Positions 1-5,083 of a DNA stretch of 5,083 bases are shown in pieces. Source of the DNA: Eubacterium sp. Its GTDB lineage: Bacteria; Bacillota; Clostridia; Lachnospirales; Lachnospiraceae. The notes under the pieces are model-generated. The model was not told the DNA's origin. It saw only the letters and a program-made list of their open reading frames with translations, and ran no database searches. Positions within the stretch are counted from its first letter, which is position 1. Each line of letters starts with the position of its first letter. The DNA is taken from the NCBI GenBank assembly GCA_003520145.1, contig DOVJ01000060.1:1-5083 (forward strand), read 5' to 3'. Position numbers and translations under genes: made by a program.

Positions 1-3
1 TGC

Positions 4-20
4 AAAAAGATAGAAATCTT
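4..20 (-). terminator. Weak hairpin with short T-tract after the lipoprotein gene
   Basis: On the coding strand AAGAT (20-16) and ATCTT (11-7) can form a 5-bp AU-rich stem with a 4-nt loop, followed by three more T and then GCA. This is too weak to be a convincing terminator alone. The real terminator may be longer and run past the window edge. Confidence 0.2.
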
Positions 21-42
21 GACGTGTCCCAGTGATTATATT

Positions 43-672
43 TTACTGCACTTCTATCTCCTTCACATACACCACTTCACATGCCCCATCTCCGGTATCA
101 TCTCTGCTAATACTTGTGTACCAGTCAAACACATGGCCGGATTTATCCGAAGCATTTACATTAACAAGATAACCCTTGATGTGGACACGATCGCCGATTT
201 TGACCGCTTTAATCTTCTTTTCTACATCCGATGTAGCCGGTATGAGATGATGGTTAGAAGAATGTTTATTGATTCCATCTTCACCGCCTGCTTTAGTAAA
301 TGCACTTGAATCTCTGCACTCCCAGTAATACCAGCGCCCGCTCTGCGACCACTTGATGTTACACTCGGTATTATAAGCTGCGGCACTTCCCCACGCAAGC
401 GCAAGATCAACAGGCGCGATCTTATCTGCAAGAGATGAGCCCTTATACCGCTTAGTGCTCACAACCAGAGCATCTATATCGTATTCGTATAAAAAGAGTA
501 TGTTGATGTCATATCCAGCCTTGCTCATCGTAGTACTACCCTCTGTCTTAGTCTGAATAGGGTCCGGAATACCACTTATAGACCTCTGCTTTCCCTTAGA
601 AGAGCAGCCGCCAAGTCCCATCAGTAGTACCACAGCTATAAGCATCGCTATTATTCTGTCACGTCTTTTCAT
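43..672 (-). CDS. Conserved lipoprotein of unknown function with a probable C-terminal OB-like fold
   Basis: This 209-aa protein has a type II signal peptide: basic MKRRDR, a hydrophobic core at 7-20 and lipobox LGGC with the lipidated Cys at 23. It should be anchored on the outer face of the membrane. After a polar linker (24-50) comes a dense set of conserved-looking motifs: DLALAWG (89-95), SQSGRWYYW (109-117), SSNHHLIPA (138-146), GDRVHIKGYLV (160-170) and SRDDTGDGACE (189-199). I recall the same motif order in uncharacterised membrane-associated proteins of Proteobacteria, but I cannot name the family. The GDxVxIxGYLV segment looks like an OB-fold strand pair. Cys104, 119 and 198 are the other cysteines. 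It starts 9 nt after the HD-GYP sensor gene, so it is almost certainly co-transcribed and may be a partner on the same membrane face; that role is inference. Its middle part is clearly more GC-rich than the first gene of the window. Confidence 0.9.
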   Translation of the reverse strand: MKRRDRIIAMLIAVVLLMGLGGCSSKGKQRSISGIPDPIQTKTEGSTTMSKAGYDINILFLYEYDIDALVVSTKRYKGSSLADKIAPVDLALAWGSAAAYNTECNIKWSQSGRWYYWECRDSSAFTKAGGEDGINKHSSNHHLIPATSDVEKKIKAVKIGDRVHIKGYLVNVNASDKSGHVFDWYTSISRDDTGDGACEVVYVKEIEVQ

Positions 673-677
673 AATAT

Positions 678-683
678 CACCTT
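678..683 (-). promoter_or_regulatory. Shine-Dalgarno of the lipoprotein gene, overlapping the upstream stop codon
   Basis: The coding strand reads TAAGGTGATATTATG. The TAA is the sensor gene's stop, and AAGGTG, a moderate Shine-Dalgarno, starts within it, 5 nt before the ATG. Ribosomes ending on the sensor gene would sit directly on this site, so translational coupling is likely. Confidence 0.7.
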
Positions 684-3600
684 AATTCTTCTCTTTCTCA
701 TATGACTTGTGTATGTTGTTGATATCATCAACAGTACCACCGCCATTGTCATCAGGAGCCTTGAATTCGCCCTTTTCAACCAGCCTAAGAAATGCATCTA
801 CAACATCTGATGTAAGCTGAGTTCCAGACACTTCCTTGATGATCGATACAGCCTTTTCAAAGTTCATACGCTTTCTATATGGTCTGTTCGAATACATCGC
901 GTCAAATGTATCAGCAACCGCTATTATCTGCGCAACTCTAGGGATTTCATCACCCTTAAGACCATTTGGATATCCCTTACCATCTGGTCTCTCATGATGA
1001 GCACCCGCACCTGTTGCCAATTCAGGCATGATACTTATGTTCTTAAGAACATTATATCCTTTTTCAGCATGAGACTTGATTATAGCATATTCTTCATCCG
1101 TAAGCTTGCCGTCCTTATTAAGAACACTCGCAGGAATACCTATCTTGCCTATATCATGCATAAGAGCTATGTTATAATACTTCTCTACCGTATCTTCATC
1201 ATACCCAAGTTCTCTTGCTAAAAGAGCTGTATATTCGGCAACTCTGGTAGAATGACCATTAGTATACTTATCCTTCATATCGATGGTCTTCGCAAATGCC
1301 TCAACTATCTCACGGATAAGAAGTTTGTTCTCTTTTTCTTTCTTAAGAAGGTTTTTCGTCTTCTTGTATATATACATCCTGACAAGAACTGTTATCAAAG
1401 CGATGATAAGCGCGATCATCAGAAACCTAAACCAATATGTCTCATAGAAAGCTTTTTTCTTGATAATAACAACCTTAAGTTCAGCATTATCACCTCCGTG
1501 TTCACCCACGATTTTCATGACAAAGCTGTAATTTCCACCCTTAAGGTTAGTATAGCTGACCTTCCCAAAATCACTTCTTTTTACAGTCACAGCATGCTTA
1601 TCAAAGCCCTCAAGACTATAAGATATATCTGGATTCATAAGAGAATAAGTAAATACATATCCATATATGTCAAGCTTATCGGTGTTGTGAGGAATTATAA
1701 ACCGACCTTCAGAATCAGGATATACTCTCTTACCATCAGCAACAACATAAGGTATATGCATGCGCACATTATTATCCAATTCAGGATCATCATCTATATT
1801 GACTTTCGCAACACCTGTTGTACCAGCTATGTATAAGTCACCGTCATCAGTCAGAAAACTATAGGAGTTAGCAGTAGCGATAGTCGGAAGACCATCCTCA
1901 AAGCCGTAGAAATTCGTCTCTATCTTATCATTTTGCAGTAATTCATCAACATCTGCCACATATATACCGTTACTGCTCAGTATCCACGCCTTACCCGAAC
2001 TGTTCTCATATAGATCAAAGTTGTTGGAATAAGGAAAAGCCTGAATAGTATGTATGTTATAGTCCTTATCCATATATGCGATAGAATTACTAGACACTAT
2101 CCAGTATATGTTATACTTCTCACTTCTTTTGATCCTCATGATAACTTCTGAGGAAAGACCGGATTCGATTCCCATATGGATAACGTTAGTCTCAGCATCC
2201 TTGATAATATATATGCCATCGCCATCTGTACCCATGATCATATCGCCATTGAAGCCTTCAGTTACAGTCAGAAGTTCAGTATTACCTATTCCAGACTTAT
2301 CATCATAGACCTTAACAACCTTATCGTCTTTGATAATCACGAGACCACCTGTACATACGACCATATATGTACCATCGCTCTTTTCATACACAGCCCTTAC
2401 TCTGCTTGATGGAAGTCCTGTTTTTTCGTTGAAGCACAACACATTATGACCATCATATCTCACAAGAGCGTTCTCGTTGAAGGTAGAAAACCATATATTC
2501 CCTTTAGAATCCTTCACTATAGAGCGAATTCTCGACTGACCAAGTATATCAAAGAGATCCGTTGCCGCCATAGGAGTCCCATCTGCATAATAAGCACTAT
2601 CAAGTGGCAGCTTATCTACGACCTTATCAGCCTCCACAACTGTAAGACCTGTATTCTTAGCACCTATATAGAGCCTGTCACCGTCATACAGCGTGGCATT
2701 CACAACAGTAGGCTCAAGATTATATCTGTCCGAAAGATCAAGAAAACGATTCCTGACGATTTTCATAACGCCTTGTTTTGAAGAAGCAAACCAGACATTG
2801 CCCTGATAATCCTTCATGACACGCTCTATAGAACTGTTCATAGCCATATTGTCAAGGATTGTGATCTTACCATCAACTATGACACCTATACCGTTATCAG
2901 CACATACCCATATCTCATCATCTATCTGATTTACAGAATTCATATACTGAAGCGGCGCCATATCAATCTTATCAACAACCACTCCGTCAAGTCTGGTATG
3001 ATATAGGACTGAACCCTTAGTGCCTATATATACCCAGCCAGAATTCTTATTATCAGGTATAACATAATGTATGTCAGATACGCCAAGCGATTCACCAGTA
3101 TAGAATCCTGTCAGCTTACCATTCTTCATGGTAAATACATCACCATCCATGGTAACACCATACAGTATACCATCCTCAGAAACCGCGATCTTTCTGATAT
3201 ATTCATCGTTAATCTGCGGTTCATCCACAGCAATAAGCTTAAGCTCCTTATCTATCTTCACCATACCATGAGTTGTGGCAACATATACATATCCATCATT
3301 ACCCTCGACAACAGATCTGACAGACAGAGACTTAAGACCGTCTGCCTTACTGTACATCCTGATGACCTCATCCCCCTGCATAAGCGCAAGACCGCAGTCA
3401 TTAGTACCAACCCACAGTCTGTTAGAAGAATCGGCATATAAGCTTACGACGCTCGCAATTCCGGTAGTTGAATCTATCCTCTCAAATGTATTGCCATCAT
3501 AGCGAATCAAACCACTGTAGCTTCCAATCCATATGAATCCTTCCGAAGTCTGTATTATGTCATTCGCCTCAGAGGTAGGAAGCCCATTAGAATTATCATA

Positions 3601-3771
3601 CAATATACCGAAGTATCCATCACCATAATCAGTTGATCCCCCAGAAACCACTGAAGACTCACTATCATCAGCACCTGTTATTACATGTGGAACACAACAT
3701 ATAACCAAAAACAACAGTGTATATATAATAATCTTGAAATCATGCTTTGTAAAATACTTATTAAGCTCCAT
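682..3771 (-). CDS. Transmembrane sensor with two-component-regulator propellers, Y_Y_Y domain and HD-GYP c-di-GMP phosphodiesterase
   Basis: This 1029-aa protein is predicted to hydrolyse cyclic di-GMP in response to an external signal. Order: membrane helix about 13-31; about 14 Reg_prop-like blades, typified by EGFIWIGSYSGLIRYDG (77-93), NRLWVGT (117-123), GNVWFAS (324-330) and GNIWFST (424-430), enough for two seven-bladed propellers; Y_Y_Y-type Ig-like domain about 698-771; second helix about 782-800; charged, probably helical linker 803-822; cytoplasmic HD-GYP domain about 820-1000. The visible catalytic set is complete: H840, H872-D873 with K876, H901, H925-H926-E927, D930-GKGYP and D954. 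There is no GGDEF domain. Residue 836, where trinuclear HD-GYPs carry Glu, is Tyr, which suggests a two-metal site. The ATG at 3771 has GGAGGG 8 nt upstream. The gene has its own promoter and is followed 9 nt later by a lipoprotein gene. Enzyme class is near certain; a carbohydrate ligand is inferred only from similar sensors in Bacteroidetes. Confidence 0.95.
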   Translation of the reverse strand: MELNKYFTKHDFKIIIYTLLFLVICCVPHVITGADDSESSVVSGGSTDYGDGYFGILYDNSNGLPTSEANDIIQTSEGFIWIGSYSGLIRYDGNTFERIDSTTGIASVVSLYADSSNRLWVGTNDCGLALMQGDEVIRMYSKADGLKSLSVRSVVEGNDGYVYVATTHGMVKIDKELKLIAVDEPQINDEYIRKIAVSEDGILYGVTMDGDVFTMKNGKLTGFYTGESLGVSDIHYVIPDNKNSGWVYIGTKGSVLYHTRLDGVVVDKIDMAPLQYMNSVNQIDDEIWVCADNGIGVIVDGKITILDNMAMNSSIERVMKDYQGNVWFASSKQGVMKIVRNRFLDLSDRYNLEPTVVNATLYDGDRLYIGAKNTGLTVVEADKVVDKLPLDSAYYADGTPMAATDLFDILGQSRIRSIVKDSKGNIWFSTFNENALVRYDGHNVLCFNEKTGLPSSRVRAVYEKSDGTYMVVCTGGLVIIKDDKVVKVYDDKSGIGNTELLTVTEGFNGDMIMGTDGDGIYIIKDAETNVIHMGIESGLSSEVIMRIKRSEKYNIYWIVSSNSIAYMDKDYNIHTIQAFPYSNNFDLYENSSGKAWILSSNGIYVADVDELLQNDKIETNFYGFEDGLPTIATANSYSFLTDDGDLYIAGTTGVAKVNIDDDPELDNNVRMHIPYVVADGKRVYPDSEGRFIIPHNTDKLDIYGYVFTYSLMNPDISYSLEGFDKHAVTVKRSDFGKVSYTNLKGGNYSFVMKIVGEHGGDNAELKVVIIKKKAFYETYWFRFLMIALIIALITVLVRMYIYKKTKNLLKKEKENKLLIREIVEAFAKTIDMKDKYTNGHSTRVAEYTALLARELGYDEDTVEKYYNIALMHDIGKIGIPASVLNKDGKLTDEEYAIIKSHAEKGYNVLKNISIMPELATGAGAHHERPDGKGYPNGLKGDEIPRVAQIIAVADTFDAMYSNRPYRKRMNFEKAVSIIKEVSGTQLTSDVVDAFLRLVEKGEFKAPDDNGGGTVDDINNIHKSYEKEKN

Positions 3772-3779
3772 ACATCAAG

Positions 3780-3785
3780 CCCTCC
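3780..3785 (-). promoter_or_regulatory. Shine-Dalgarno GGAGGG deciding the sensor gene start
   Basis: Two ATGs lie close together, at 3775 and 3771. The first is only 4 nt from this site and reaches a stop after four codons. The second is 8 nt away and opens the 1029-codon frame, so 3771 is the start. Confidence 0.8.
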
Positions 3786-3798
3786 GCACTTTGATTTA

Positions 3799-3827
3799 AT
3801 TATACACTTAAAGGCCTTGATTATCAA
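3799..3827 (-). promoter_or_regulatory. Sigma-A-type promoter of the sensor-lipoprotein operon
   Basis: The -35 box TTGATA (3827-3822) and the -10 box TATAAT (3804-3799) are separated by exactly 17 bp. Only one base in the -35 box departs from consensus. Transcription should start near A at 3792, giving a leader of about 21 nt that contains GGAGGG at 3785-3780, 8 nt before the ATG. No operator-like inverted repeat is evident, so transcription may be constitutive with regulation mostly at the protein level. Confidence 0.85.
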
Positions 3828-3872
3828 GAAAAACCGACACCTCGATGCTTATAAAGCATCTCAGTGCCGGTT
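3826..3872 (-). terminator. Intrinsic terminator of the exported-protein gene
   Basis: It begins 11 nt after the TGA stop. The outer stem pairs AACCGGCAC (3872-3864) with GTGTCGGTT (3840-3832), 9 bp with one G-U pair. A 3x3 internal loop follows, then an inner stem GATGCTT/AAGCATC (7 bp) with a 3-nt loop. The coding strand then runs TTTTTCTT. There is no T-tract on the other side, so it works for minus-strand transcription only. It separates the upstream gene from the sensor operon. Confidence 0.9.
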
Positions 3873-3883
3873 CATATCGACTA

Positions 3884-5017
3884 TCACTTAACTTCGAAAG
3901 TATACTTATCAATATATACGAATCTCTCATACGGAAGATCAGTAAATACCTTAGTACCCGCATCAGTAAAATCAACAACAAGATCATCGCCATCGATATA
4001 CATAATCTTAAGTGGATTAGCAGTAACTGCACATCCTCCATCTGATAAAGATGCATATGAGTCAGCTATAAACTCTTCTACATTGTCATTATACTTAACC
4101 GCCTCAAGATCAAGCTTATTAGTTCTGTTAGCTAAAGCATCATATACTTCAACATAAGATGATCTATAATCAAATCTCTCACCATCATAAAGCTTATTCG
4201 AATAAGTCACATAAGTATTATAACCGTCTGTCAGAAGACTTCCAATCGATGCAACAGTATATATCAATTCACATACATCACTATTCACATTCAACCGATA
4301 AAGCCTATCTTCACATATCTGATTCCTAACAGTAACTGCCATATAAAGATTTCCAGCGTTATCCAAAGAACACTTGATACTATTAGGAACTATCTCACCA
4401 TCAAGAGAATACACTCTCTTAGTCTCTGTACTTATGTCAGTAACTGTCAATCTAAACCCCTGTTCCTCACTAACAGCCTCTAACAGATATGTACCACGAT
4501 TATTAGCAGCAACGCCAATAGAAGCACTCATATCGGCTAAAGAATAACAAAGTACATCATCATATGTAGTAAGCGATATCCTACGCAACTCAAAACTTGC
4601 AGGAATCTGCTCTGTACCAGCATCGGCACCCGCCTTAACCTTAAGACCTCCACCATCAAAAGACTTATAATATATATATCCGCCACAACAGAATACATCA
4701 CATAAGTCACCCTTTAACTCAGCTTTCTTACCAAAGTAATCCAATTCCTCGTTGTAACGGTAGAGAGCGCCTGACCTACCAAGAGCATACAAATAATCTC
4801 CATACTTATACAGTTCATAATCAGTCTCTTTGTCAAGAGAACTATAATCAAGGTTATTAAGCTTAATAACAGACTTAACTTCCGAACTTACGCTTAAAGT
4901 ATCAGCCTTAACAAGCTTAGTACCTCCATCATTCTTATATAAAGAGGATATCAATAAACTTGAAGTTAAAGATAAGGCTGTTACAACTGATAATCCAGCT
5001 ATTACACTTTTTTTCAT
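3884..5017 (-). CDS. Exported protein of unknown function, probably beta-propeller-like
   Basis: I do not recognise this 377-aa protein. Its N-terminus is a signal peptide or uncleaved anchor: Lys2-Lys3, then a hydrophobic stretch at about residues 5-26. There is no lipobox and no convincing AxA cleavage site next to the hydrophobic core; the VKA at 36-38 lies rather far from it. The rest is rich in short Tyr/Leu beta-strand units separated by Gly/Asp/Asn turns, for example GDYLYALGRSGALYRYN at 73-89, GGYIYY at 112-117, AGNLYMAV at 221-228 and NTYVTYSNKLYDG at 267-279. That pattern suggests an irregular beta-propeller. Eight cysteines (106, 110, 111, 157, 216, 235, 249, 329) are many for an exported Firmicute protein. 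The ATG at 5017 is preceded by AAAGGAGTGG with a good 6-7 nt gap, and only this start keeps the signal peptide. The TGA stop is followed directly by a terminator, so the gene is not in the downstream operon. The reading frame is secure; the function is unknown. Confidence 0.85.
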   Translation of the reverse strand: MKKSVIAGLSVVTALSLTSSLLISSLYKNDGGTKLVKADTLSVSSEVKSVIKLNNLDYSSLDKETDYELYKYGDYLYALGRSGALYRYNEELDYFGKKAELKGDLCDVFCCGGYIYYKSFDGGGLKVKAGADAGTEQIPASFELRRISLTTYDDVLCYSLADMSASIGVAANNRGTYLLEAVSEEQGFRLTVTDISTETKRVYSLDGEIVPNSIKCSLDNAGNLYMAVTVRNQICEDRLYRLNVNSDVCELIYTVASIGSLLTDGYNTYVTYSNKLYDGERFDYRSSYVEVYDALANRTNKLDLEAVKYNDNVEEFIADSYASLSDGGCAVTANPLKIMYIDGDDLVVDFTDAGTKVFTDLPYERFVYIDKYTFEVK

Positions 5018-5039
5018 AAAACCACTCCTTTCGCACCAT
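4935..5039 (-). CDS. Possible 34-codon overlapping upstream ORF
   Basis: An ATG at 5039 has a better Shine-Dalgarno (AGGAGGAG at 5054-5047, 7 nt gap) than the exported-protein gene that starts 22 nt later. It reads MVRKEWFYEKKC and continues in a different frame from that gene, ending at TAA in 4937-4935, so it overlaps the first 83 bases of the main gene. The first codons run straight over the second Shine-Dalgarno. The peptide itself has no recognisable domain and its sequence is largely dictated by the overlapping signal peptide. It could be a regulatory leader ORF that tunes translation of the main gene, or just a chance ATG. No conservation data are available here. Confidence 0.3.
   Translation of the reverse strand: MVRKEWFYEKKCNSWIISCNSLIFNFKFIDILFI
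5022..5031 (-). promoter_or_regulatory. Shine-Dalgarno of the exported-protein gene
   Basis: The coding strand reads AAAGGAGTGG, then TTTT and the ATG at 5017. This decides the start codon: the ATG further upstream at 5039 is in another frame, and only translation from 5017 gives the Lys-Lys plus hydrophobic signal sequence. Confidence 0.8.
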
Positions 5040-5046
5040 GATTACA

Positions 5047-5054
5047 CTCCTCCT
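5047..5054 (-). promoter_or_regulatory. Strong first Shine-Dalgarno (AGGAGGAG)
   Basis: This near-perfect anti-16S match sits 7 nt before the out-of-frame ATG at 5039. The second site (AAAGGAGTGG, 5031-5022) sits before the ATG at 5017 used by the exported protein. Two tandem ribosome-binding sites in a leader of about 37 nt are unusual. The first would lie at the very 5' end of the transcript predicted from the -10 box. Confidence 0.6.
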
Positions 5055-5060
5055 AATTAC

Positions 5061-5066
5061 ATTATA
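5061..5066 (-). promoter_or_regulatory. Perfect TATAAT -10 box for the exported-protein gene, -35 not visible
   Basis: On the coding strand TATAAT lies directly after a run of T that reaches the window edge. Transcription would start near 5054, giving a leader of about 37 nt before the ATG at 5017. With a 17-bp spacer the -35 box would fall just outside the window, so only half of the promoter can be seen. Confidence 0.5.
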
Positions 5067-5083
5067 AAAAAAAAAAAAAAAAA
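5066..5083. repeat. Homopolymer A/T tract of at least 18 bases at the window edge
   Basis: Plus-strand A at every position from 5066 to the end; T on the coding strand of the neighbouring gene. It would fill the spacer between the -10 box and any -35 box. It may be a real slippage-prone tract, the U-tract of an upstream terminator, or an assembly artefact where a contig ended. Confidence 0.8.

Noticed and set aside
19..47. Plus-strand promoter-like TTGACG followed by an AT-rich stretch
   Set aside because: At a 17-bp spacing the -10 hexamer is TTTACT, a poor match. The TATATT nearby is only 12 bp away, and no plus-strand gene follows.
19..309. Open frame of 96 codons on the plus strand
   Set aside because: It is antisense to the lipoprotein gene, with no Shine-Dalgarno and a Cys/His/Phe-rich composition typical of a shadow frame.
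222..431. Second minus-strand frame inside the lipoprotein gene
   Set aside because: It is nested out of frame within a gene with clear lipobox and conserved motifs. It is open probably because the region is GC-rich.
1252..1836. Open frame of 194 codons on the plus strand inside the sensor gene
   Set aside because: It is fully antisense to the HD-GYP and Y_Y_Y coding region, has no convincing ribosome-binding site, and its translation shows no domain, whereas the minus strand encodes complete catalytic motifs.
3067..3441. 124-codon plus-strand frame
   Set aside because: It is antisense to the propeller repeats and has no ribosome-binding site or recognisable motif.
682..3771. Repeated blade-coding segments considered as DNA-level tandem repeats
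   Set aside because: The similarity is at the protein-pattern level only. I saw no long identical nucleotide repeats, so this is an old propeller duplication and not a recent repeat array.
3773..3775. Alternative ATG just upstream of the sensor gene start
   Set aside because: It is out of frame, reaches a stop after four codons, and is too close to the Shine-Dalgarno.
3808..4056. 82-codon minus-strand frame across the end of the exported-protein gene
   Set aside because: It runs through the terminator hairpin out of frame with the gene and has a low-complexity Leu/Ile/Met-rich translation.

Overview
The window reads as accessory or signalling DNA from a low-to-moderate GC Gram-positive anaerobe, most likely of the Clostridia/Lachnospiraceae type (Butyrivibrio, Roseburia and relatives). 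The grounds are strong purine-rich Shine-Dalgarno sites, sigma-A-type promoter boxes, an intrinsic hairpin-plus-U-tract terminator, Gram-positive-style exported proteins, and a propeller-sensor/HD-GYP fusion. The genus is inference. All three genes lie on the minus strand, so the window is read from high to low coordinates.

Layout in transcription order. (1) 5083-5018: a run of at least 18 T on the coding strand ends in a perfect TATAAT box and leads to two successive Shine-Dalgarno/ATG pairs. The first opens a 34-codon out-of-frame ORF. The second opens the real gene. (2) 5017-3884: a 377-aa exported protein of unknown function that looks propeller-like and has eight cysteines. (3) 3872-3826: a clear intrinsic terminator. 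(4) 3827-3799: a near-consensus sigma-A promoter (TTGATA, 17-bp spacer, TATAAT) whose -35 box overlaps the terminator's U-tract by two bases. (5) 3771-682: a 1029-aa transmembrane sensor. It has about 14 blade-like repeats and a Y_Y_Y domain outside the cell, a second membrane helix, and a complete HD-GYP cyclic-di-GMP phosphodiesterase domain inside. (6) 672-43: a 209-aa lipoprotein only 9 nt downstream, whose ribosome-binding site overlaps the sensor gene's stop codon. (7) 42-1: a short 3' flank with a weak hairpin.

The sensor and lipoprotein form a two-gene operon with its own promoter, insulated from the upstream gene. The likely logic is that the sensor binds an outside ligand (a carbohydrate, by analogy with Bacteroidetes hybrid two-component sensors) and adjusts c-di-GMP breakdown, while the lipoprotein works on the same outer face. 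The ligand and the lipoprotein's role are inference. No tRNA, rRNA, CRISPR array, transposase or prophage gene is visible. No gene-free stretch exceeds about 115 bases.
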